64,000 nt of DNA, taken from PALSA-612 sp963711315 (lineage in GTDB: Bacteria; Actinomycetota; Thermoleophilia; Gaiellales; Gaiellaceae). Location of the stretch: positions 1 to 64,000 of the forward strand of contig CAVQDQ010000005.1 of NCBI GenBank assembly GCA_963711315.1, written 5' to 3'. Both the position numbers and the translations under genes were made by a program. Shown in pieces: positions 29,765 through 38,487 of this stretch (its first letter is position 1; each line of letters begins with the position of its first letter). The notes under the pieces are model-generated. The model did not search any database. It had not been told where the DNA came from and saw only the letters and a program-made list of their open reading frames with translations.

Positions 29765-31518
29765 ACGAACGCCTGCACGAACGGCTGCCATGCGACGGTC
29801 GCGCTGATCGCCACGACGCAGACGACCGAGAACACCGCGGTGAGAATCGTGGCCCGCGAGCCGAATGCGCCGACGTGCCGGAGCTCTATAAGCAGCGTCG
29901 TCACGAGCAGCAGTCCTCCGAGCACGCCGTTGAGCAGGGCCAGGCCGTAGTAACCGCACAGCGGCCCTGAGTAGCCGGCGAGGACGCAACCCCACACGGC
30001 CGCGAGAGGCAAGATCGTGAGGACGACGTACGGTCCGTAGATGCTCAGCAGCCGCGGGCCTTCTGGCCGCCCGACGCCCTTCGGGGTGATCATGTAGCTC
30101 CGGCTGATGCCGAGGAGGACGTTGATTAGCGCCCAGAGCACGACCGGCCAACGGGCGATCTCGAGCAGCATGCCGCGCCAGGAGAGTCTCAGTCCGGAAG
30201 GCTGGAACCACCGTCGTGACCAGCGCCACATAATGAGCGCCATCAGAGGCACCGGGAGGAAGAAGACGAGGAACCGCCCGACGGAGACGCCGGCAATCGG
30301 CGTGTGCGTGAGCAGCGCCACAGTCGGCAGTACCCAGAGGACCGCGAGCGAGACCGACCACAGCGTGTACCAGCTCTGGCACATCAGGAACTGGAGTGCC
30401 TGGCCCAGCGTGTATCGGCGCAGGAGTCGCGGCGTGTGACGCAGGAAGATCTGGATCATCGAGTGGGCCCAGGCGAATTGCTGCCGCAGGTAGGTCGCGA
30501 AGTCGTGTGGCCCGTCGCCCACGGCAATCAGCTCCGGAACGAAGACGCCGCGATAGTCATGCGCGGCAAGCACCACGGTGTCGAGGTGGTCCTCGGCGCG
30601 CGTGGGCTGGAAGCCTCCGATCTCGCGGATGGCCGAAGTGCGATATGACGTGTGCGAGCCGACGATGAACGGCGTGCTCGTCGCACCGTAGAAGCCCATC
30701 TGGAGCGGGCCCTGGAAGAGCATGTCCTGCTCGGCCAAGCCACGGGCGGCCCAGTTGTCGAGGTTTCCGCAGACGCTCGGCGCCTGCACCCAGCCGACCT
30801 TGGGGTCGCCGAAATAGCCGAGAACACGGTGGAGATAGTCGCGACGAGGCCTGTGGTCGATGTCGAACTGGACGAACACTTCGTAGTCCAGACCCAGGTC
30901 GCGGACATGGTCGAGCCACGCGTTGACGTTTCCGGCCTTCGTCTTCGCCTGGAACGGCGGCCGCGGCTCGTTCCAGCGGGCCACGCCCTTACGGGTGAAG
31001 TACAGGACCCCGAGCTCCCTGGCCAGGGCTTCCACCTCCGGCGATGCGCCCTCGTCGAGGACCCAGCTGTCGTGCTCGTAGGCGACCCCGCGAAGCGACA
31101 CGAGTTGCTTTCGAATCACCTCCAGCGACTCGTGACCGGGAACGCAGAGCGTGATCAGCGCAACCCGCATTCCCGCCGGCGGCGCCTGCTCGACCGGCCG
31201 CCGCATCTTGGAGATGTAGTAGAAGAAGAACGTCGGGAGCGCAGTCGTCAGGTAGAACTGCGCGATCGTCTGCGGCCAGTAGAGCCACGGTGTTCCGCTC
31301 CCCGCCTGGTGAAGCCACCAGATCCAGAAACTGGCGGTGACGCCCGTCCAGCCCAGCGTGATCAGCCACCAGGATGCTCGGTCTCGCCCTACTACCACCT
31401 GCTCCGTGGCTTCCGCTCGCGCGTCGGCCGAGTCAACCGCCTTCGGCCGGTGAACGGCTTCTCGTCGGCCGAGGACCGTCGAGTCAGCCGCCGCCGCTTC
31501 TGAGACGACAGCCGACAT
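29761..31518 (-). CDS. Membrane family-2 glycosyltransferase (cellulose synthase-like)
   Basis: Processive-type GT2, 585 residues. Two N-terminal membrane helices (SWWLITLGWTGVTASFWIWW; TIAQFYLTTALPTFFFYYI) precede the catalytic domain: VPGHESLEVIRKQL, VLDEGASPE, FVQFDIDHRPRRDYL (D-x-D), PTRAEDHLDT (catalytic ED) and LRQQFAWAHSM at the place of the Q-x-x-R-W motif, here Q-Q-F-A-W with Ala for Arg. Five or six more helices follow. It should polymerise and export a polysaccharide across the inner membrane. No PilZ domain is visible. It leads an operon with two glycoside hydrolases. ATG at 31518 has no clear ribosome site. Confidence 0.82.
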   Translation of the reverse strand: MSAVVSEAAAADSTVLGRREAVHRPKAVDSADARAEATEQVVVGRDRASWWLITLGWTGVTASFWIWWLHQAGSGTPWLYWPQTIAQFYLTTALPTFFFYYISKMRRPVEQAPPAGMRVALITLCVPGHESLEVIRKQLVSLRGVAYEHDSWVLDEGASPEVEALARELGVLYFTRKGVARWNEPRPPFQAKTKAGNVNAWLDHVRDLGLDYEVFVQFDIDHRPRRDYLHRVLGYFGDPKVGWVQAPSVCGNLDNWAARGLAEQDMLFQGPLQMGFYGATSTPFIVGSHTSYRTSAIREIGGFQPTRAEDHLDTVVLAAHDYRGVFVPELIAVGDGPHDFATYLRQQFAWAHSMIQIFLRHTPRLLRRYTLGQALQFLMCQSWYTLWSVSLAVLWVLPTVALLTHTPIAGVSVGRFLVFFLPVPLMALIMWRWSRRWFQPSGLRLSWRGMLLEIARWPVVLWALINVLLGISRSYMITPKGVGRPEGPRLLSIYGPYVVLTILPLAAVWGCVLAGYSGPLCGYYGLALLNGVLGGLLLVTTLLIELRHVGAFGSRATILTAVFSVVCVVAISATVAWQPFVQAFV

Positions 31519-32030
31519 CAGGCCGAGCAGCCTCGAAGCTGTCCCGCCGCGTGCGGATCACCCATGACGCCGTGGCTGCCCACGGCGGCGTGCTGTAGTC
31601 GTTCCAAAGTGCCTCTCTCCCCTTGAGCCCGATGACCTACCTCGTCGGGCTGCCCCTTGTCAGCGTTAGCGACGACGAATGAGTCCGCCATACCCCGTTC
31701 GAGGGAACTTTCGATTTCTCCGGCTCAGTCCCCGTCGCAGAGCCGGTATCCGCAGCGCCGGTTCTTGCCACCGAGGCGTGCTCGGCCGCAAACGGCGTAT
31801 CAGCCGTCGGCTCGACGGTCGCGCCACTCGGAGCAGCCACGAGGGCTGCAAGTCGGACTTTCATTCCCCCCGCCTCGCTTTGCGACGCGACGACCGCCTC
31901 GGTCGCCGCGCGGTTTCGCCGTCAGGCTTTCGACGGCCTCGATCGCATCGTGACGATTTGTTACTAGCTCGCTGTAAGCGCGCCGTTGAGCGCAACTTGC
32001 GCGTCGTTAAGCCCAGGTGGAGTTTGCAGA
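31519..32030. other. Gene-poor gap with two hairpins
   Basis: No convincing gene; the open frames lack family resemblance and codon bias. Two inverted repeats could fold in the 5' leader of the glycosyltransferase transcript: CGCCGTGG/CCACGGCG with a four-base loop at 31568-31587, and AGCCCGA/TCGGGCT at 31626-31651. A 75-codon minus-strand frame (31637-31864, MKVRLAALVAAPSG..) is possible but unsupported. Confidence 0.4.
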
Positions 32031-32223
32031 CGTTGGAAGAGCACGGGTGAACCCGTGGTTCCCCCGTGTGCCCCCTCCTTTAGGGAAGCCTCCGCCGCCG
32101 CTCCCGACATGCGCGGGAGCGGCTCGCTGCGTCCGCTTTGAGGGCGCCCCTCAGGGCGCACGCCCGAGCGGAAAGCGAAGCGGGCGAGGGGAAAGTGGGC
32201 CGTGAAGGACTCGAACCTTCGAC
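32031..32223. repeat. 193-bp tandem repeat, copy 1
   Basis: First of two nearly identical 193-bp units. It contains an imperfect 25-base palindrome (ACGGGTGAAC..GTTCCCCCGT, 32043-32067), a GC-rich run, and ends with about 28 bases identical to the 3' part of the adjacent tRNA-Lys gene. I see one clear difference from copy 2 (GCGTCCGC here, GCGCCTGC there). Confidence 0.85.
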
Positions 32224-32416
32224 CGTTGGAAGAGCACGGGTGAACCCGTGGTTCCCCCGTGTGCCCCCTCCTTTAGGGAAGCCTCCGCCGCCGCTCCCGA
32301 CATGCGCGGGAGCGGCTCGCTGCGCCTGCTTTGAGGGCGCCCCTCAGGGCGCACGCCCGAGCGGAAAGCGAAGCGGGCGAGGGGAAAGTGGGCCGTGAAG
32401 GACTCGAACCTTCGAC
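32224..32416. repeat. 193-bp tandem repeat, copy 2
   Basis: Second unit, running into the intact tRNA-Lys gene, whose 3' end (32389-32416) forms its tail. The palindrome recurs at 32236-32260. The arrangement is a tandem duplication with one boundary inside the tRNA. Confidence 0.85.
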
Positions 32417-32461
32417 CTTGGGATTAAGAGTCCCCTGCTCTACCAGCTGAGCTAACGGCCC
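32389..32461 (-). tRNA. tRNA-Lys (CTT)
   Basis: Cloverleaf on the minus strand: acceptor GGGCCGT / ACGGCCC with discriminator A, D-arm GCTC-AGCTGGTA-GAGC, anticodon stem GGGGA / TCCCA closing the loop CTCTTAA, so the anticodon is CTT (reads AAG), and T-arm GAAGG-TTCGAGT-CCTTC. Length is 73. CCA is not encoded. A 28-base partial copy of its 3' end lies 193 bp downstream in the tandem repeat. Confidence 0.95.
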
Positions 32462-32523
32462 GTCCACGAAAGTGTAGACGCGTGTTGAGGTTTCGCCGTC
32501 CCAGGAGCGGGTATCGAACGGCC

Positions 32524-32928
32524 ATGAGCAGACGCACCGTGCTCGTGGTTTTCCCGCTGCTCGCCGCCGCGCTCTTGGCGGCCGGCTGTGGCGGGGGCGA
32601 CAACGGTTCGGCGACCACGACGGAGGTCACCACTGCTACCGGCGAGACGACGACAGTTCAGCTGGCCGCGGACCCGAGCGGGGCGCTCGCGTTCGACAAG
32701 ACGACGCTGGAGGCGCCGGCGGGCTCGGTCACCATCGAGCTGACGAACGACTCGTCCGTCGGCCACAACGTCGAGGTCGAAGGCAACGGCGTTGAGGAGA
32801 AGAGCGACACGGTGTCCAACGGTACGACGTCCGTCACCGTGGATGTCGAGCCGGGTACCTACGAGTTCTACTGCGCCGTGCCCGGCCACCGCGAGGCCGG
32901 CATGGAAGGCACACTGACCGTCGGCTGA
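32524..32928 (+). CDS. Cupredoxin-like lipoprotein
   Basis: Plastocyanin-like blue-copper protein, 134 residues. The N-terminus is a lipoprotein signal (LLAAALLAAGCGGGD); a Thr-rich linker follows. The copper site is complete: SSVGHNVEVEG gives the first His and YEFYCAVPGHREAGMEG gives Cys, His and Met. Such proteins carry electrons outside the membrane; with the cytochrome oxidase operon 2 kb downstream it is a candidate electron donor, though that link is only positional. ATG at 32524 follows TATCGA by six bases, close to the leaderless pattern. Confidence 0.85.
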   Translation: MSRRTVLVVFPLLAAALLAAGCGGGDNGSATTTEVTTATGETTTVQLAADPSGALAFDKTTLEAPAGSVTIELTNDSSVGHNVEVEGNGVEEKSDTVSNGTTSVTVDVEPGTYEFYCAVPGHREAGMEGTLTVG

Positions 32929-33055
32929 TCACCTCGGCAGTGAGGCTTGCCGCGACGCACTCTGCGATCGCGCTGTCGTGAGATTCGTGTTACGGTGCCA
33001 GTCCCGATGAGGGGCACGTCGCTCACGGCGCGCAGAGTACTGCGAGACTTCCGGC

Positions 33056-33963
33056 GTGGCACTTCACCCGCAGGCACAGGCCGTTCTCGACGCGATGGCG
33101 GCGCTCGGCTACCCGCCGATCACGGAAGTCTCGCCGCCCGAGGCGCGCGAGATCCGCCGGGCTCACCTGCGGCCATCGGCGATCGAGCTCTACGAGATCC
33201 GTGACCTGGACGCCGGTGGTGTTCCTGCGCGGCTCTATCGATCCAACGACGCGAAGGGCTGGGACTGCTCGTGTACTTCCACGGCGGCGGCTGGGTGGTA
33301 GGCGATCTCCACACACACGACTCGACAGCCCGCGGCCTGGCCGCCGAGAGCGGCCAGGCAGTGCTGTCCGTCGACTACCGGCTGGCACCGGAGCACCCGT
33401 TCCCGGCTGCGTTCGACGACGCCCTGACTACTACGCGCTGGGCATGGGAGCACGCGGAAGAGCTCGGCGCCGATTCCGAGCGGCTCGCGATCGGAGGCGA
33501 CTCGGCCGGCGGCAACCTCGCGGCCGCGGTAGCGCAGCTCGGAGCTGTTCCGCTGCGCTTCCAGCTGCTCGTCTATCCCGTGACCGATGCGCGTTGCAAC
33601 ACGACCTCGTACGAGGACTTCCGGGACGGCCCGTACCTGACACGCGCGTCAATGGAGTGGTACATCGCCCATTACCTCTCCGGCGGCGAAGGGGCGCCGG
33701 ACGACCCGCGCGTGTCCCCGCTACTCGGCGGCGACGACGCGCTCGCGAAGTCGCCGCCCACTCACGTCGTGACGGTGGAGACGGACGTGCTCAGGGACGA
33801 GGGGGAGGCGTACGCGGCTCGTCTGGAGTCGATCGGCGTGCCGACGACCCTGCGCCGCTACGAGGGCATGTTCCACGGGTTCTTCGCGCTGCCGGAGCAG
33901 ATCGACGCCGGACTAGAGGCGATCGCCGAGGCGGCCGCAGCCTTCCGCAACGCTGTCGACTAG
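33056..33963 (+). CDS. HSL-family alpha/beta hydrolase (one frameshift)
   Basis: Esterase/lipase of the hormone-sensitive lipase group, about 302 residues. The N-terminal cap is in one frame (ALHPQAQAVLDAMAALGYPP..); the rest follows in another: VYFHGGGWVVGDLHTHD (oxyanion hole), VDYRLAPEHPFPAAFDD, GGDSAGGNLAAAV (nucleophile Ser), TDVLRDEGEAYA (Asp) and YEGMFHGFF (His). The shift is near 33262, where GGGCTGGGACTG seems to have lost one C; repaired it reads LGLLVYFHGGGW. Natural substrate unknown; the family hydrolyses short-chain esters. Its stop overlaps the next gene's stop tail to tail in a shared CTAG. Confidence 0.82.
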
Positions 33964-34655
33964 CCGGCTTCGCGCGCTTCGTCCTGCGGCCGCTCGTACG
34001 ACCATGCAACCCGGCGCTGCCCGCCTTTCACCTCGACGATCTCGAGTGCGTCCGGGTCCTCGTCGTACAGCAGCTCGAAGGCGAAGTCGCTGGCGTCGAG
34101 GAACGAGGGCGACATGTGCAGCGCATCCTCACTCTCGTCCAGGCCCGGAACGCGCACCTCGTAGACCACGTCGTCGAGCGGCTGTTCCTGCGAAGGGTGG
34201 AGCGCTTCCGGGGGGACGTGGACGCCGTGCTGCTCCGCCAGCGCCGAGGCCAGCTGCTCCGGGGTGACGTAGCCGCGCTCGAGCAACAGCTGACCCAGCA
34301 AGCCGCCCCTGCGGCGCTGCGCCAGCAGAACCCGCTGGAGCCCGCTCTCGGTGAGCAGCTCCTTGTCCACGAGGATGCGGCCGATCGGACGCCACTTGCC
34401 GCCGCCGTTTGTGTCCGCGACGGCTTTCGACGGAGCCGGCGTTGGGCGCAGGTCTGGGTCGAGGTGGAGACCGTGCTGCTCTGCGATGACAATGGCGATG
34501 TCGACCGGGGAGACGATGTGCTTGGCGACGAGCATCTCTCCGAACAGCTGCCCAGTCAGGCGCTGCTCCAGGAGGAGAGGCTCGAGCTGATACTCGTCGA
34601 TGAGCCCACGCTTGACGAGCAGCTCACCGAGGGGCCGCCATGGATACTCAGCCAT
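33960..34655 (-). CDS. Stand-alone tandem MshEN-domain protein
   Basis: The 231-residue protein contains two copies of the MshEN/GspE N-terminal domain: RPLGELLVKRGLIDEYQLEP continuing to IAEQHGLHLD, and RPIGRILVDKELLTESGLQR continuing to LAEQHGVHV. In MshE and relatives this domain binds cyclic di-GMP at the N-terminus of a secretion ATPase, but no ATPase part is present here. The C-terminal 80 residues are acidic and unassigned. ATG at 34655 (MAEYPWRPLG) sits at the natural edge of the first repeat. It may be a c-di-GMP adaptor; binding residues were not checked beyond the general pattern. Confidence 0.7.
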   Translation of the reverse strand: MAEYPWRPLGELLVKRGLIDEYQLEPLLLEQRLTGQLFGEMLVAKHIVSPVDIAIVIAEQHGLHLDPDLRPTPAPSKAVADTNGGGKWRPIGRILVDKELLTESGLQRVLLAQRRRGGLLGQLLLERGYVTPEQLASALAEQHGVHVPPEALHPSQEQPLDDVVYEVRVPGLDESEDALHMSPSFLDASDFAFELLYDEDPDALEIVEVKGGQRRVAWSYERPQDEAREAG

Positions 34656-34684
34656 GGGACCCGTATCGGCAGGGATCTCGTGGT

Positions 34685-34897
34685 TCAGTAGAGCAGCTTT
34701 TCCTCGCGCTTGGCCCGCCGCCGCGCCATGCGGATGAGCGCTGTGGCGACGATCGCGAGCAGCGGGAGCGCTGCCAGCACCAGCACCTCTTCCCACGCGA
34801 GCGCGAACCAGAGCGCGGCCGCGGCGGCGACCAGCGTCACATGGAGGATCCGCTGTTCCTCTGGCGCGAGCCGGTTGTACCGTCCCATCATGGTCAC
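34685..34897 (-). CDS. Small two-helix membrane protein
   Basis: Hypothetical protein of 70 residues. It has a charged N-terminus, two hydrophobic stretches (LHVTLVAAAAALWFALAW; VLVLAALPLLAIVATALI) and a strongly basic tail (RMARRRAKREEK). No family recognised. It lies upstream of the MshEN gene on the same strand with 29 bases between them, so the two may be co-transcribed. Several start codons are close together (ATG at 34897, 34891, 34888). Confidence 0.55.
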   Translation of the reverse strand: MTMMGRYNRLAPEEQRILHVTLVAAAAALWFALAWEEVLVLAALPLLAIVATALIRMARRRAKREEKLLY

Positions 34898-35026
34898 GAC
34901 CTCCGTCAGCAGGGCGTGGGTCGCGGTCGCCGTGCACTCGTTTGTGTTGCGCTAGCTATCGGCCCCATAACCGCGCCGGAGGCATCCCTCGCGCGGAGGT
35001 TTCGATGGGTTAGGCTCCAAATACCC

Positions 35027-35752
35027 GTGCGGTGGAGTCAGATCGTCCAGCTGGCCGTGATGGCGGCCATCGTCGCCGCCGCCACGACCGTGGTCGCCGT
35101 CGTCATCCCGTGGCTCCCTCCCTCGGCCTCCGAGCAGCGCGATCGCATCGATTTCACCTTCTGGCTGGCGACGGGAATCTGCATCTTCATCTTCGCAGTG
35201 GTCGTCGCCGTGATCCTGTTCTCGGTCGTGAAGTTCCGCGCGCGACCTGACGACGACACCGACGGGCCGTCGATTCACGGGCACACAGGTCTCGAGATCG
35301 CGTGGACGGCGGTGCCGGCGCTGCTCGTGACCGTCATCGCCATCGCGGCGGCGATCGTGCTGACGCAGAACTCGAATGCGGGCTCGAATCCGCTGCGCGT
35401 GAACGTCACCGCGCAGCAGTTCGCCTGGCGGTTCGAGTACGCAAACGGGCCTGCTGCCGGCGTACAGGTCACGACGCTGCGCTTGCCGCTCGACCGAACC
35501 GTGGAGCTGAGCATGCGTTCGAAGGACGTGATCCATTCGTTCTGGGTGCCCGAGTTCGGCCAGAAGATGGACGTGCTCCCGTGGGTCGACGAGTTCCCGC
35601 ATCCCACAACGCTGCCGATCACCCCCACGAAAGTCGGCACCTTCCCGATCATCTGCACCGAGCTCTGCGGGCTCGGCCACTCGCTCATGCGCACGAACGT
35701 CACCGTGATGCCGGCCGCCGCCTTTAACCGGTGGGCGAGGAGCCAGCAATGA
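35027..35752 (+). CDS. coxB: Cytochrome c oxidase subunit II
   Basis: Electron-entry subunit of an aa3-type oxidase, 241 residues. Two N-terminal helices (LAVMAAIVAAATTVVAVVIPW; FWLATGICIFIFAVVVAVILF) anchor a periplasmic cupredoxin domain with an intact CuA site: VIHSFWVPEFGQKMD (His) and CTELCGLGHSLM (Cys, Glu, Cys, His, Met). HTGLEIAWTAVPALLV is also characteristic. There is no fused cytochrome c domain, so an external donor is needed. I chose GTG at 35027, just before the first helix; TAGGCT at 35011-35016 may be its -10. Its stop overlaps the coxA start. Confidence 0.92.
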   Translation: MRWSQIVQLAVMAAIVAAATTVVAVVIPWLPPSASEQRDRIDFTFWLATGICIFIFAVVVAVILFSVVKFRARPDDDTDGPSIHGHTGLEIAWTAVPALLVTVIAIAAAIVLTQNSNAGSNPLRVNVTAQQFAWRFEYANGPAAGVQVTTLRLPLDRTVELSMRSKDVIHSFWVPEFGQKMDVLPWVDEFPHPTTLPITPTKVGTFPIICTELCGLGHSLMRTNVTVMPAAAFNRWARSQQ

Positions 35753-38487
35753 GCTGGTTCAAACGACCAGGCCTCGGCCGCTGCCTGTGGATGATCCCGC
35801 TCTTCTTCGGGATCGGCGTCGGGATCATGGCGCTCGTCCGCTGGCTCGAGGGCTGGGACCCGATCTGGCTCAACGACGTCGTCGTGACGATCTCGCTCGT
35901 CACGATCCCGCTGGGTTTCCTCGCCGGCATCGGCTCCTTCGACTACTGGATGCGGTACGCGATCGGGCAGCCGACGAAGCCCGAGGACCACTCGGGCCAC
36001 GGCGCGAGGACCTGGAGGGACTACCTCCGGGTCAACACCGATCACAAGGTGATCGGGATCCAGTACATCGTCACGACGTTCATCTTCTTCCTCGCCGGCG
36101 GCCTGCTGGCGATGATCTTCCGCGCGGAGCTCGCGCAATCGGGGTCCGAGGTCGTCGACGGCCAGACGTTCAACGGCCTCGTGTCCGTGCACGCAGCGCT
36201 CCTGATCTTCCTGTTCGTCGTGCCGGTGTTCGCGGGCATCGGCAACTACGTGATCCCGCTGATGATCGGCGCGCCGGACATGGCGTTCCCGCGCCTGAAC
36301 GCCCTCTCGTTCTGGCTGCTCCCGATCGCCGGCGTGATGATGCTCTCGAGCTTCCTCGTGCCCGGCGGGGCGTTCGCGAGCGGGTGGACGTGCTACGCCC
36401 CGCTCTGCACCGACCAGCCTCTCGGCAGCGTCTTCTTCAACATGGGCGTCCAGTGGGCGGGGACGTCGTCGATCATGACGGCGCTCAACTTCCTGGTCAC
36501 GATCATCACCATGCGCGCGCCGGGCATGACGTTCTGGCGCATGCCGCTGCTCGTGTGGGCGAACTTCACGACGTCACTGCTGGTGGTGCTGGCCACCCCG
36601 TTCATCGCCGGCTCGCAGTTCTTCGCGATGTTCGACCGGGTCTTGCACACGAACTTCTTCGTGGCGGACGAGGGCGGTTACCCGCTCGGGTACCAGCACA
36701 TCTTCTGGTTCTACTCGCACCCGGCGGTCTACATCATGATCTTACCCGGGTTCGGAATCGTCTCCGAAGTCATCTCGACGTTCTCCCGCAAGCCGATCTT
36801 CGGCTACCGGCTGATGGCGCTCTCGCTCATGGCCATCCTCTTCCTCGGTTTCTCCGTGTGGGCGCATCACATGTTCGTCGCCGGAATGGCGCCGTGGCTG
36901 CGCATCCCGATGATGGTGACGACGCTGCTGATCGCGGTGCCGACGGGGATCAAGGTGTTCTCGTGGTTAGCCACGATGTGGGAAGGCCGCATCCGTTTCT
37001 CGACGCCCATGCTGTGGGCGGTCGGCTTCATTGCCTGCTTCCTCATCGGCGGGCTCTCCGGCATCTACCTGGGCACGGTGCCGATCGACGTCCACGCTTC
37101 GGACACGTACTACATCGTCGCGCACATCCACTACGTGCTCTACGGGGGCTCGGTGTTCACGATCTTCGCGGGCATCTACTACTGGTTCCCGAAGATGACC
37201 GGCCGCATGTTCTCGGAGCGGCTCGGGAAGTGGCACTTCTGGCTGACGTTCGTCGCCTTCAACGCGACGTTCTTCCCGATGCACTGGACCGGGCTGCAGG
37301 GTCAGCCGCGCCGCACCGCTGACTATGCGCCGAAGTTCGAGAGCTGGAACCTCTTCATCTCGATCTCGTCCTTCGTGCTCGGGGCCGCGATGCTGATCTT
37401 CCTCTACAACATGATCCACAGCTGGTTGCGCGGGCCTCGTGCGCCGGCGAATCCGTGGCGGGCGCACTCGATCGAGTGGCAGGTGTCGTCCCCGCCGCCG
37501 CTGTTCAACTTCGACGAGATCCCGCAGGTGGTCGGCGGCCCGTACGAGTACGGCGTTCCCGGCGCGCGCCACGCCGTGTGGAGTGAGGACGGCGCCGCCG
37601 CGGCTCTTCCTGAGGTCGCCGCCGAGGAGAAAGCAGGAGGAGGAGGTGCGCCGGTGACGCACGTCCTCGTGGTGGCCAACGAGACCGTTGCCGGCAAGAG
37701 CCTGATCGACGCGCTCGAGCAACGCGCGAAGGAAGGCCCCGTGCGCATTACCGTGATCTGCCCGGTATCGTCGCCGCGCTCCGGCTACGTCGTCTACGAG
37801 GACACGCGCCGCGCGTCGGCACGCAGGCGCCTCGACCGGACGCTCGACCTCTTGCGCAAGCACGGGATCGCTGCCGACGGGTTCGTCGTCGACGCGGACC
37901 CCGTCGATGTCGTTCGTGACGCGTTTGGTCAGCTCGTGCCCCCGCCTGACGCCGTAGTCGTCTCCACGCACCCGAAGGCGAGCTCCGGCTGGCTGCGCCG
38001 CGACGTCGTCGAGCGCATCCGCGCAGCAGTGGACATTCCCGTGGAGCACGTCGTCGTCGATCTCGCCGCAGAGGATGGTCCAGACAACGTGCTCGTGATC
38101 GCGAACGAGACGGTCCTCGGCGCGCCGCTGCTCGACGCCATTCGCGAGCGAGCGCGTCGCTCACCCGCCAGCTTCCTGATCATCTCTCCGCAGAGCGAGC
38201 TCGGCGAATCGGGCGATCCCGAGGCCGAGCGGAGGCTGCGTCATGCGGTTGGCCTGCTCCGGGCGGAGGGGATCGACGTCCACGGCCAGATGGGCCACCC
38301 CGATCCGTACACCGCGGCCATGCAGGCGATCTACGACGAGCGTACGGACGAGCTCATCGTTTCGACGTTCCCGGGCACGAAGTCAGGCTGGCTGCGCGGC
38401 GACCTCGTCGGCCGCCTTCGGAAGGACGCGAAGCTGCCGGTGATGCACGTCGAGTCCGAGCCCGCGAAGGCTGAGGCCACGGCGTAG
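35749..38487 (+). CDS. coxA: Cytochrome c oxidase subunit I fused to two universal-stress-like domains
   Basis: Catalytic oxidase subunit, 912 residues against a usual 550-600. Residues 1-580 are a normal haem-copper subunit with twelve or more helices: VSVHAALLIFLF (haem a His), FWFYSHPAVYIMILPG (CuB His and the cross-linked Tyr), WAHHMFVAGM (two CuB His) and VAHIHYVLYGG (haem a3 and haem a His). A linker with AGGGGAP leads to two tandem Rossmann-like domains of about 135 residues each, at about 636-770 and 780-905. They begin HVLVVANETVAG and NVLVIANETVLG and share a late STHPKASSGWLRRD / STFPGTKSGWLRGD motif, as in UspA-like proteins. They must lie in the cytoplasm. The same domain recurs on subunit IV. 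Confidence 0.88.
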   Translation: MSWFKRPGLGRCLWMIPLFFGIGVGIMALVRWLEGWDPIWLNDVVVTISLVTIPLGFLAGIGSFDYWMRYAIGQPTKPEDHSGHGARTWRDYLRVNTDHKVIGIQYIVTTFIFFLAGGLLAMIFRAELAQSGSEVVDGQTFNGLVSVHAALLIFLFVVPVFAGIGNYVIPLMIGAPDMAFPRLNALSFWLLPIAGVMMLSSFLVPGGAFASGWTCYAPLCTDQPLGSVFFNMGVQWAGTSSIMTALNFLVTIITMRAPGMTFWRMPLLVWANFTTSLLVVLATPFIAGSQFFAMFDRVLHTNFFVADEGGYPLGYQHIFWFYSHPAVYIMILPGFGIVSEVISTFSRKPIFGYRLMALSLMAILFLGFSVWAHHMFVAGMAPWLRIPMMVTTLLIAVPTGIKVFSWLATMWEGRIRFSTPMLWAVGFIACFLIGGLSGIYLGTVPIDVHASDTYYIVAHIHYVLYGGSVFTIFAGIYYWFPKMTGRMFSERLGKWHFWLTFVAFNATFFPMHWTGLQGQPRRTADYAPKFESWNLFISISSFVLGAAMLIFLYNMIHSWLRGPRAPANPWRAHSIEWQVSSPPPLFNFDEIPQVVGGPYEYGVPGARHAVWSEDGAAAALPEVAAEEKAGGGGAPVTHVLVVANETVAGKSLIDALEQRAKEGPVRITVICPVSSPRSGYVVYEDTRRASARRRLDRTLDLLRKHGIAADGFVVDADPVDVVRDAFGQLVPPPDAVVVSTHPKASSGWLRRDVVERIRAAVDIPVEHVVVDLAAEDGPDNVLVIANETVLGAPLLDAIRERARRSPASFLIISPQSELGESGDPEAERRLRHAVGLLRAEGIDVHGQMGHPDPYTAAMQAIYDERTDELIVSTFPGTKSGWLRGDLVGRLRKDAKLPVMHVESEPAKAEATA

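Noticed and set aside
31620..31660. Cyclic di-GMP riboswitch ahead of the glycosyltransferase
   Set aside because: A GAGGTAGGTCATC string on the minus strand recalls part of the GEMM consensus, but the other conserved blocks and the GNRA tetraloop receptor pattern are absent.
31637..31864. 75-codon minus-strand frame MKVRLAALVAAPSG..
   Set aside because: No ribosome site, promoter, family resemblance or conserved neighbour supports it; kept only as a remark in the gap entry.
32031..32461. Integrated mobile element with att sites
   Set aside because: Only 193 bp separates the tRNA 3' copies and there is no integrase, transposase or phage gene in the window.
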